A stretch of 8,765 nt of DNA from B1 sp964443415 (lineage in GTDB: Bacteria; Bacteroidota; Bacteroidia; UKL13-3): assembly GCA_964443415.1 (NCBI GenBank), contig CAYUDC010000112.1, positions 1 to 8,765 of the forward strand. The letters are read 5' to 3'. A model generated the notes under the pieces. That model did no database searches and was not told the origin of the DNA. It saw only the letters and a program-made list of their open reading frames with translations. Below are positions 1 through 7,100 of the stretch, piece after piece (position 1 is the stretch's first letter; every line of letters begins with the position of its first letter). The position numbers were made by a program, and so were the translations under genes.

Positions 1-435
1 CCATTCTTTGCCACGTACACAATCTGCATCGGTTAAAATAAAATAAGGTGCTTTGGCATAAGTTACACCAAGCGTAATCCCCTCTTTCTTGTTTCCTTTG
101 GGAGCAAGCTTTGACAGCGACAATAGGCTAATACTATAATCCGTGTTTGCTTCTATAAATTGCTGCACTATCTGGGCAGTATCATCCTCAGAATGGTCGT
201 CGATGACTATAATTTCGAACTTCTCTTTAGGGTAATCTTGTGATAGGATACTATTTAAACAAGCTTCAATACAATGGGCTTCATTGCGCGCAGGAATCAT
301 CACCGTAAAGGTATGCTGCGAGGGAAGCTTTGGGTCAACCCGAACCTTTATTAACCACCACCCTATGGCATAAATGAGGATGAGTAAAAAATAACCCAAC
401 AACAAAACCAAGGATATAATTAAAAATACTGGCAT
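1..435 (-). CDS. Family 2 glycosyltransferase, membrane-anchored (N-terminal 145 residues; continues beyond the left edge)
   Basis: This gene encodes a GT-A-fold glycosyltransferase that should move a sugar from a nucleotide-sugar donor to a lipid or polysaccharide acceptor at the cytoplasmic face of the inner membrane. The ATG at 435-433 opens a frame that stays open to base 1. Residues 3-29 form one strongly hydrophobic segment (a membrane anchor). The GT2 fold follows: PARNE at 48-52, the nucleotide-binding IDDHSEDDT at 78-86, PKGNKKEGI at 112-120, and TDADC at 135-139, which holds the metal-binding DxD. The acceptor-site half lies outside the window. The start codon shares one base with the stop of the upstream membrane-protein gene (TAATG), which fixes the start and suggests translational coupling. 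The GT2 call is firm; the acceptor and pathway cannot be told. Confidence 0.93.
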   Translation of the reverse strand, partial: MPVFLIISLVLLLGYFLLILIYAIGWWLIKVRVDPKLPSQHTFTVMIPARNEAHCIEACLNSILSQDYPKEKFEIIVIDDHSEDDTAQIVQQFIEANTDYSISLLSLSKLAPKGNKKEGITLGVTYAKAPYFILTDADCVRGKEW

Positions 436-1376
436 TACTTTGCTTTATAAATAAAATACAAACCAGCCATGGCTGGCAACAACATGTTCATCATCCAGAG
501 CGAATAGGCCGATAAAAGAATGCCAATGCTATGATTACTAAACATAGAGAAAAACCACAAGGCACTTGCTCCCCTCAACCCTATTTCTAACAACAAAAAA
601 GAAGGCACTACAGACTGTACAAAGAATGTTCCAGCCAGGCAAGCAATGGCATCTGCAAGCGAAACATCAACTTTATAAAAATGTAATAACAAGATGTATT
701 GCGAAGTAAATACTATATATCTTAACAATGAGATATTTAAAATTTGCCATAACTCTATGCTAGAAAAATCTCCAAAAACTGCTAAGTAATTCTTAAACTT
801 TTGAAGCCATTTGATGCGCATTACATAAGGATACAACCAAGCCAATTTTAAGTAAAGCAACACAGATATTAGTATGAGTGCAATGCCTAAAATCACCATC
901 CATTGTTGTTTAAAAAAGGTATCTCCAAATACATACAGTGCATAAGCACCAAACATGCAGGTAACCAATACTTGCGCCGTATGACCAATAACTGTAGCCA
1001 AAGAGCCTTTTATTTTATTTAATACTTGCAAGTGTATCACCCTTCCTGCAAAATCGCCTATCTGATTGGGTGTAATTATATTGAGTGTGGCTCCTGAAAA
1101 CACAGCTTTTACAGCTATTTTGTAACTAAGCAACTCGTACTTACTAATAATTTTTTGCCATTTAAAAGCCTCTAAAGCCCAGTTAATAATGCCCAAGAAG
1201 GTTGCAGCTATTAAATATCGGGTTGACCCAAAGGCGCCGTCTCGTTTAAACTCCATAAACAACCTATCGATATCGTAGGCTACAAAAAGTTTATAGAAAA
1301 CAAATGCACTCACTGGTAGCAGCAAGAAAATTCTTAATGCTTTAAAGTGTTTGTTATGTGATTTGGTTTGAAACAA
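435..1376 (-). CDS. UPF0104 / lysylphosphatidylglycerol-synthase-TM-like polytopic membrane protein
   Basis: This is an integral inner-membrane protein of about eight hydrophobic helices (roughly residues 13-33, 51-72, 87-101, 125-150, 159-181, 216-235, 238-266 and 271-312). It resembles the membrane domain shared by MprF-type synthases and the YbhN/AglD group. Supporting motifs are TPNQIGDFAGR at 102-112 and the late PSFLLLEIGLRG at 258-269, where the family usually carries P-S/T-x-G-x-E-type residues. It lacks the soluble aminoacyl-transferase domain of MprF, so it is not a full lysyl-PG synthase. Members next to glycosyltransferases are often assumed to aid lipid-linked sugar transport, but that role is inferred. 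The only start that keeps helix 1 is TTG at 1376-1374, because an in-frame TAG lies just upstream (1391-1389) and the next Met is residue 41. A weak TATAATTTG at 1435-1427 could be its -10 element. It is coupled to the downstream glycosyltransferase. Confidence 0.85.
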   Translation of the reverse strand: MFQTKSHNKHFKALRIFLLLPVSAFVFYKLFVAYDIDRLFMEFKRDGAFGSTRYLIAATFLGIINWALEAFKWQKIISKYELLSYKIAVKAVFSGATLNIITPNQIGDFAGRVIHLQVLNKIKGSLATVIGHTAQVLVTCMFGAYALYVFGDTFFKQQWMVILGIALILISVLLYLKLAWLYPYVMRIKWLQKFKNYLAVFGDFSSIELWQILNISLLRYIVFTSQYILLLHFYKVDVSLADAIACLAGTFFVQSVVPSFLLLEIGLRGASALWFFSMFSNHSIGILLSAYSLWMMNMLLPAMAGLYFIYKAK

Positions 1377-1397
1377 GAGGGCGAATAACTATGTTTG
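1367..1397 (+). promoter_or_regulatory. Bacteroidota-type promoter for ruvC (TTTG-N19-TATGTTTG)
   Basis: TTTG at 1367-1370 is followed by exactly 19 bases and then TATGTTTG at 1390-1397. This matches the known Bacteroidota consensus of TTG/TTTG near -33 and TAnnTTTG near -7. Transcription would begin near 1403-1406, leaving a leader of about 35 nt before the ATG at 1440. The -33 box lies inside the first codons of the divergent membrane-protein gene. The initiation point lies after the in-frame TTG at 1395, so that codon cannot start ruvC from this promoter. Confidence 0.72.
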
Positions 1398-1439
1398 ACA
1401 AAGAAACAACTCCCTACTGCTTTTAACAAATTATATGGC

Positions 1440-2042
1440 ATGAAAGCCCAACAAGAACGTATTATTTTAGGTATCGACCCTGGAACAACTGTCATGGGCT
1501 ATGGAATCATTCGTTCGGTGGGCAAAACCAATGAAGTACTAACCCTTGGTGTTTTAAAATTAGACAAATACACCGATTACGCATTAAAGCTCAAGAAGAT
1601 TTTTGATCGCACGGTAGGTTTAATAGACGAATATAAGCCAGATGAATTAGCCATTGAAGCGCCTTTTTTTGGCAAGAACGTACAAAGTATGCTTAAGCTA
1701 GGCAGGGCGCAAGGCGTAGCTATTGCAGCTGCTATGAGCAGAGAACTCTCGGTGGTTGAATATGCACCAAAAAAAATAAAACAAGCCATTACAGGCAATG
1801 GTAATGCCACTAAAGAGCAAGTGGCAAGTATGTTGCAACACCAGCTAAAATTTGATTTTAACCAACAATACTTTGATGCCACAGATGGATTGGCGGCTGC
1901 TTATTGTCATTTGGTTCAAAACAAATTGGGAGAATCCGACAATAACACAAGCAAAAAAGCCATTCCAGCTAAAAAGAAAAAGGCCTCCTCGTGGGAAGCC
2001 TTTGTGAATCAAAATCCGGATAAGGTGAAGAAAAAAAGTTAG
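1440..2042 (+). CDS. ruvC: Crossover junction endodeoxyribonuclease RuvC
   Basis: RuvC is the Holliday-junction resolvase, a homodimeric Mg2+-dependent nuclease that makes paired nicks in four-way junctions moved by RuvAB during recombinational repair. Counting from the ATG at 1440, the protein has 200 residues. The four catalytic acids are visible: D13 in GIDPGTT, E73 in AIEAPFF, and D146 and D149 in YFDATDGLAAAYCH. The core ends near residue 163. A lysine-rich tail of about 37 residues follows, ending in SSWEAFVNQNPDKVKKK; I recall similar tails in other Bacteroidota RuvC proteins. An in-frame TTG at 1395 would add 15 residues but sits upstream of the predicted transcription start, so the ATG is preferred. 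The gene is divergent from the UPF0104-like gene and convergent with the HIT gene, with a 4-bp overlap of stop codons. Its 3' end doubles as an opposite-strand terminator. Confidence 0.96.
   Translation: MKAQQERIILGIDPGTTVMGYGIIRSVGKTNEVLTLGVLKLDKYTDYALKLKKIFDRTVGLIDEYKPDELAIEAPFFGKNVQSMLKLGRAQGVAIAAAMSRELSVVEYAPKKIKQAITGNGNATKEQVASMLQHQLKFDFNQQYFDATDGLAAAYCHLVQNKLGESDNNTSKKAIPAKKKKASSWEAFVNQNPDKVKKKS
1971..2003 (-). terminator. Intrinsic terminator of the greA-HIT operon, embedded in the ruvC coding sequence
   Basis: Read on the minus strand, AAAGGCTTCC, loop CACGA and GGAGGCCTTT (2003-1979) form a 10-bp stem, followed by TTCTTTTT (1978-1971). The seventh base pair is a U-G wobble on the minus strand but a C-A mismatch on the plus strand, and the T-tract exists only on the minus strand. 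The hairpin is therefore oriented to end transcripts of the HIT gene, whose stop lies 35 bp upstream. The same bases encode RuvC residues K178 to F188. Confidence 0.75.
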
Positions 2043-2440
2043 TCTTCTGCCTTAAAAGCTGTTTGAATTTCTTTTGCCAACGCGGCCAATTCTTCTTGAG
2101 ACAAATTGAGTTTAGGATTGGCAAAATTCATTTGCTCCATGGTTTCAAAAGGAATTAAATGAATGTGTGCATGCGGCACTTCTAGGCCAATAACACAAAC
2201 GCCCACTCGCTTCTTTGTAACTGTTTTAAGTGCCTCGGCAACCATTTTGGCAAACATTTGTAGTCCAAGGTAGGTTTCGTTTGGCAAATCAAACAGATAA
2301 TCTACCTCTTGCTTTGGTATAACAAGTGTATGCCCGTAGGTAAGCGGACGAATGTCTAAGAAGGCGAGGTAATCGTTGGTTTCAGCTACCTTATGACAAG
2401 GCAATTCTCCATTGACAATTCGAGTGAATATACTGGCCAT
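2039..2440 (-). CDS. HIT-family protein (histidine triad nucleotide-binding hydrolase, HINT-like)
   Basis: This is a small cytoplasmic member (133 residues) of the histidine-triad superfamily, which hydrolyses nucleoside phosphoramidates or related AMP-linked compounds; the native substrate is often unknown. The N-terminal IFTRIVNGELPCHKV (4-18) is typical of the Hint branch. GHTLVIPK (36-43) supplies the core strand, and the active-site triad is H90-A-H92-I-H94-L-I, with H92 expected to be the nucleophile. There are no zinc-binding cysteine pairs as seen in some Hint proteins. The length is normal for the family. Its ATG shares one base with the greA stop (TAATG), and its stop overlaps the convergent ruvC stop (2039-2042). 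Co-transcription with greA is strongly suggested. I recall this pairing in other Bacteroidota, though no functional link is established. Confidence 0.94.
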   Translation of the reverse strand: MASIFTRIVNGELPCHKVAETNDYLAFLDIRPLTYGHTLVIPKQEVDYLFDLPNETYLGLQMFAKMVAEALKTVTKKRVGVCVIGLEVPHAHIHLIPFETMEQMNFANPKLNLSQEELAALAKEIQTAFKAED

Positions 2441-2913
2441 TATAAACTAATTGAAAGTACTTCAAGTTTTATTTTTCCGGCAGGAATGGTTACTTCGCAA
2501 ACATCGCCTACCTTTTTATTCATGAGTGCTAAACCAATGGGTGATTTAAACGAAATCTTACCAGTTTTTAGATCGGCTTCTTTTTCGTTTACCAAGGTAT
2601 ATACAATTTCTTTTTGAGTATTGTGGTTAAGCACCTTCACCTTGGTAAGCATCATCACTTGATTGGTGTTGAGCTTAGACTCGTCGATGATTCTGGTTTT
2701 GGTAATAAGGTCTTCGAGTTTTGCAATTTTTGCTTCTAGTAAACCTTGGTCTTCCTTGGCAGCATGGTATTCTGCATTCTCGCTTAAATCTCCTTTATCT
2801 CTGGCATCAGCAATTTGCTTAGAAATAAAAGGTCTTTGAACATACTTTAAATCGTGTAATTCTGTTTGAAGTTTCTCTAAACCTTCTTTGGTAACGTAAT
2901 TAATTTCTGACAT
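2440..2913 (-). CDS. greA: Transcription elongation factor GreA
   Basis: GreA rescues backtracked RNA polymerase by entering the secondary channel and stimulating cleavage of the extruded 3' RNA. The 157-residue length is normal. Residues 1-76 form the antiparallel coiled coil, with the diagnostic tip GDLSENAEYHAAKEDQG at 41-57; D42 and E45 are the acids that coordinate catalytic Mg2+. Residues 80-157 form the FKBP-like domain, including ISFKSPIGLALMNKKVGD and a final strand ending LEVLSISL. The ATG at 2913 is preceded by an A/T-rich leader without a Shine-Dalgarno sequence. It is the first gene of a two-gene unit with the HIT gene. A strong terminator hairpin lies 25-57 bp upstream of the start; it belongs to the upstream PorV-like gene but could also lie in the greA leader. 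I see no clear TAnnTTTG promoter between 2914 and 2994. Confidence 0.97.
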   Translation of the reverse strand: MSEINYVTKEGLEKLQTELHDLKYVQRPFISKQIADARDKGDLSENAEYHAAKEDQGLLEAKIAKLEDLITKTRIIDESKLNTNQVMMLTKVKVLNHNTQKEIVYTLVNEKEADLKTGKISFKSPIGLALMNKKVGDVCEVTIPAGKIKLEVLSISL

Positions 2914-2924
2914 ATTCTGATTGC

Positions 2925-2970
2925 TATTAAAATAAAAAGAAACGTTCCACTTGAGGAGTGAAACGTTTCT
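2925..2970 (-). terminator. Strong intrinsic terminator after the PorV-like gene
   Basis: Bases 2970-2957 and 2951-2938 form a 14-bp stem around the loop CCTCA (2956-2952). On the minus strand, AGAAACGTTTCACT pairs with AGTGGAACGTTTCT through a single U-G wobble, followed by TTTTTATTTT (2937-2928). On the plus strand the same position is a C-A mismatch and there is no T-tract, so it points left. It lies about 25 bp after the PorV-like stop codon and closes the secretion block. Confidence 0.88.
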
Positions 2971-2994
2971 AATACGATACGAAAATATAAAATT

Positions 2995-4125
2995 TTATCC
3001 TTTTTTGCTGCCTATTGCTAATCTAATTCCAACCGTATGCATTCCGTTAAAGAAACGAGTTGGGGCGTAAGCGTAGTCTAGTGCAAATGAAGTTCCTGAT
3101 TTAGAAACAGGCATTTGAAAAGTACAACCTGTCCAGATGCCATACACTGGTGAGTTATAAGAAGGATTAGCTGGGTCATCTTTAAATGCTTTTTCCTCTC
3201 CGATATAGTTGTAACCCGTTCTTAACATAAACATGTTTTTATAAGAATACTCCGCTCCAAGTCCATATACATTAGATTGGAAGGCGTTGTAATTAAAGTT
3301 AAAAGAACCTGTTAGTTTATGGTTATACGTTTCGTTGTTTTGATCCAATCTGATGTCGTAACCCAAACCGATGTTAACCAAGGTAGGTAAGTTAAATTTA
3401 TCTGCAGCAAATAGTGCTTTTCTATCAGCACCAGTAGCTTGGTTGATAGAACGGAAAGATAAACCAGCACCTTCGTATTTTAAGTCGGCACCAATATTTC
3501 TCATTGAAATTCCTAACCTAAAATCTTCTTTTTTAATTTTAGCATTTGGTCTTTTGGTATTTAGATTAGTTTGGTACTGCACACCAAAATCGAAGGCTAC
3601 GCCTTGGGCTTTTACGTCTTGGATACCTTCCGAAACAATTCTTAACAAGAATCCACCGGTGATACTATTAGAGAATTTTCTAGCATACGCAGCAGAAACG
3701 TTTAGTACCTGTGGGCTAAAGTTAGGTAAAGTACCATCAGGGTTAGAATAGGTGGTAATAGGAATATCACCTAAATCCCAGCTAGCAAAGCCCAAACCAA
3801 TTACACCACCTTCACCTTTTTCACCCACTTGCTGAGCCAAACCAAAATTATTGATGTTTACACCAGAACCTTGTAAAAACGACATTCTAGAGAAAACAAC
3901 TTCTGTGCTTGGGGCATAAGCCAAACCAGCGATATTTAAGTTAAAGGATTCTAAACCTCTTACCGAAGCGGTGTTAATGCCACCATATCCAGCAGAGCGG
4001 GCATAGGGATTAACTGTGAGTTGGGTTGCACCAGAACCACCAGCTCTATCTGGGTTACCAGCAAATGCTTGCACCGATAAGAGCAGCATGCCAACCATTC
4101 CAATTTTGTATAACGATCTTTTCAT
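2995..4125 (-). CDS. PorV/PorQ-family outer-membrane protein (type IX secretion-associated, FadL-like barrel)
   Basis: This is a predicted outer-membrane beta-barrel of 376 residues. A signal peptide (residues 1-22, KR then a hydrophobic core ending in VQAFA) should direct Sec export. The mature start carries the PorV/PorQ-type signature: AGGSGATQLTVNPYARSAG (28-46), then GGINTASVRGLESFNLNIAGLA (49-70), where relatives usually read NPAGLA. The rest is alternating amphipathic strands with turns, such as VLNVSAAYARKFSNSITGGF (140-159), and closing strands TSFALDYAYAP and HTVGIRLAIG. In the family, PorV binds cargo released by the SprA translocon and carries it to the PorU sortase, while PorQ and PorZ sit in the attachment complex. 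This copy follows a giant exported protein, which suggests a cargo-linked paralogue rather than the core T9SS PorV; that is inference. The C-terminus ends GSKKG rather than in the aromatic residue usual for barrels. Confidence 0.85.
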   Translation of the reverse strand: MKRSLYKIGMVGMLLLSVQAFAGNPDRAGGSGATQLTVNPYARSAGYGGINTASVRGLESFNLNIAGLAYAPSTEVVFSRMSFLQGSGVNINNFGLAQQVGEKGEGGVIGLGFASWDLGDIPITTYSNPDGTLPNFSPQVLNVSAAYARKFSNSITGGFLLRIVSEGIQDVKAQGVAFDFGVQYQTNLNTKRPNAKIKKEDFRLGISMRNIGADLKYEGAGLSFRSINQATGADRKALFAADKFNLPTLVNIGLGYDIRLDQNNETYNHKLTGSFNFNYNAFQSNVYGLGAEYSYKNMFMLRTGYNYIGEEKAFKDDPANPSYNSPVYGIWTGCTFQMPVSKSGTSFALDYAYAPTRFFNGMHTVGIRLAIGSKKG

Positions 4126-4149
4126 CTTAGTAATTTTTTTGAGTTGATA

Positions 4150-4171
4150 TCCGGAGGCCGAGGCCTCCGGA
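4150..4171 (-). promoter_or_regulatory. GC-rich perfect palindrome (hairpin without U-tract) between the giant exported protein and the PorV-like gene
   Basis: TCCGGAGGCC (4150-4159) and GGCCTCCGGA (4162-4171) are perfect reverse complements separated by GA, giving a 9-bp stem with a CTCG tetraloop in the minus-strand RNA. It starts 10 bp after the stop of the giant-protein gene and lies 24 bp before the PorV-like start. No U-tract follows on the minus strand; the next bases are TATCAACTC. It may therefore be a transcript-stabilising or processing hairpin, a partial attenuator, or a dispersed repeat rather than a normal terminator. It stands out in an AT-rich neighbourhood. Confidence 0.6.
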
Positions 4172-4181
4172 ATAATTATTT

Positions 4182-7100
4182 TTAGAAAGTATCAAAATCT
4201 ACAGGTCTCATGATACCAAACCACTTAATCACGCGCTCACCCATTCCATCGGCATACACGTGGATAAGGTAAACACCACTTGAAATTGGCACATTGGCAT
4301 CATTCTTTAAGTCCCAATCAACAAATGTTCTGGTATCATCATCTTTTCTGATACGTCTTACCAAATATCCGCCTTGAGTGTAGATAGAGATAACGCACTT
4401 CTTAGGAAGATTGATAATCTTTACACGGTTGTCTAATTGGTTGGTTGGATCTTCATAACCAGCATAAGCGTAATAAGGATTAGGCGTAATAGATATTAAA
4501 TCTAAAGCACTCTTCATTACATCTTTGGCACCTTGAACAGGCGCTAAATTTTTGGTTGAGAACTGATACAAAGGTAAACCGCTTGTATCGTTAGCTGCTG
4601 CATCAAAAGAGAACTTTTGAGCGTAAGGGCGTTTCACGTTAATATCAATGGTTACTTCATTTGGAATACCACCAATATCATTCAAGTTACCTAACTGAAC
4701 TCTAGGATCAGTTAAAGTCATGCTCACCCACATGGCTTGAGAGAATACACAACGCTTGTTAGTAATAGCTTGTGTGTTATTTTCTATCAAGGTAAATAAA
4801 GAATCATAATTCTTACACTCATCATAGCGTGGGCCACGGTAAACCGAGTTAGCACCTAATCTTAGGCTCTTAGTACCCATCACATAGATATGGTGCTTTC
4901 CACCAAAGATATAATCTAAACCAGCTGTTGGCGTATTTCTAAACAAAGTACTAGTTGGATTCCAAATCATATCAGCACCATTATCTAGTGGTAATGAAGA
5001 ATCTTCTGCAAATAAGATATTTAAGCGTTCTCCGGTTTCTTTGTTGATAGCATATCCTGGGAACCAACCTTTACCAGTTCCATCTCCGTCTGGTTTACCA
5101 TCTTTACCTACCGATGGTGATTTTCTGCGGTTCATTTTAGCAGCACCTCCAATTGTGGTAGCAGGATTTTCTCCAGCCTCTAATACGATACAACGAGACC
5201 ATTTTGATTTATCACCGGTGATAACCACTTGTACACTTTGTAAATCTATCAATGGATTATCAGCAGAGTAACCACCATTACCATTTGGAGCCCAAGCTGG
5301 ACCATAAGAAGGCGTAGGCAGAATAGATCTTGCAGCTAAACCGTAAGGCGCCCAAGTTCCATCTAATACTTTATTGTATTGTCTTCTAGGATCTATTGGA
5401 GTACCACCCGAAGCAAAGTCGTGCTCAGAAGGATTATTAAAGGTTGGGGTTCCTGTATTACCAGATCTAATCCAGTTAAATGGTGGTAAAGCAATTACTT
5501 CATCCGGAATACCAGTTAACCATCTTTGAGTTGGGTTACCAAAAGAAATAGAAGCACTCACAAAACCATTGTCTTGATCTGTTTGGTTAAATGGTTGACC
5601 AGGGCCTACCACTTGGCTTACGGTGATAGCCAAACCTAAATCACCAAATACTTGCTCATTTGGAGAGTTAATCGCACGCTCACCTTTATAAACCTGACCA
5701 GTAGTAAGGTTAGTTAAGGTCCAATAGGCAGCACTTGAAGTTAAGGTATCAGCCTTTACTGTAGAAGCAGAGCTATCAAAGAAACGTAGTTCGAAGTCGG
5801 CCAACGGCAATTTAAATGGATCAATTACTCTTACTTTAACAGGTCCAGCGGCTCTTTCGTAGGTAGGTGCAGCTGCAAAATAAGGGGCAATTAACGCTTT
5901 CTCAATGCTGGCTTTGCTTAATTTAAGTACATTACCATCGTTTCCAATACCACTGATTCTAGTGATTTCTGGTCCATCACCAAAACTAGCGTTAAGGTCT
6001 GTTCCCATTCCTCTAGCTAAAGGTTTATGCGGATTGGCAGTATACACTTTAATCGCATCTCCGTTAATCATTTTTCTACCAGGTAAATACTGAATAGCAT
6101 CTTCAGGGCAATTATCGGTAGCAGCATAGGCCACTAATAAGAAATAGTAGTTTTGGAAGTTTACCAATGTAGGGTCAGACTCTACAGAGAAAGCGTCTTT
6201 GGTAATGCGGAAAGAATGTTTGATACCATCATCCGTACCATTTACCATGATTTTCTTTACAGAACCTAAATCTGGATCATTCACAATATTTACAATCATT
6301 TTGTTACCATCTTGGATATCACATTGTGCTACCAATTTGGCCTCTTCTTGATTATACAAATCACTAGGTATTGAGCTTCTCTTTAATTGGAAAATTTGAT
6401 ACCCTTGGAATTTATATTTGGTAAACTGAGAACATAAACCAGCAGATGAATCGATGTACGATTCGGTTCTACCGTAATCTGGAATGGTTAAGATAAGTTC
6501 TCTATCCAACTCCACGATATTCATTTCTGGTACACGAGGTCCATCTAGAATTTTGAAGTTGTTTTTAAATAATACAAACGCTTTATCACTGGCTTCTTTT
6601 AATAAGTTAAATGAACCAGTAGCTCCACCTGTAGTAGCTCTTGCCCAAACTACAGCCACAGTTACTTCATTTTTAGAACCTGGTAATAAGCTAAACGGAC
6701 CAGATACTTGCAAGAACCTTCTATCTTGAGGGGTGTTACCAGCTGTTCTTTCTGTCCAGTTTTCGCGGCCAGCAGGATCTGATAAACCAGGGAACATAAA
6801 GCTGGCGGTGTCTGTTCCACCTCTACCATTACCACCATAAGTAATACTTAAACCATCTTTCCATCTACCGTTAAGGTAATTCCAGTAGTGCTCAGGTCTA
6901 GATGGATTACCTGTAACAGAGAAGTCGTTGTTATAATAAACAAATTTTGTCAAGCCAATTTCAATGGTATCAGTCCCTACAATTCTTTTTGGTCCTTCAA
7001 AGAAGTTTACACCCACACTTGGAGGATTTAAACCATATCCCAAAATACCTTCATCGTTGTCATCACCATTGTAGCAAATACCAAGATTACGTTTAACGTC

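Noticed and set aside
1395..1439. RuvC extended to the in-frame TTG at 1395 (15 extra residues)
   Set aside because: The extension lies on the predicted -7 box and before the predicted transcription start. The ATG at 1440 gives a normal RuvC N-terminus (R-I-I-L-G-I-D-P-G).
1577..1882. Minus-strand frame of 101 codons inside ruvC
   Set aside because: It lies wholly within a RuvC with all four catalytic residues. The cysteine- and serine-rich product looks like a shadow translation.
2393..2617. Plus-strand frame across the greA-HIT junction
   Set aside because: It is antisense to two clear housekeeping genes, and its translation has no recognisable features.
6484..6729. Plus-strand open frame of 81 codons (also similar ones at 5041-5271, 5905-6093, 7277-7486 and 8422-8628)
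   Set aside because: All lie antisense to well-supported long genes, with low-complexity or unrecognisable products and no promoter-like context. They are chance frames.
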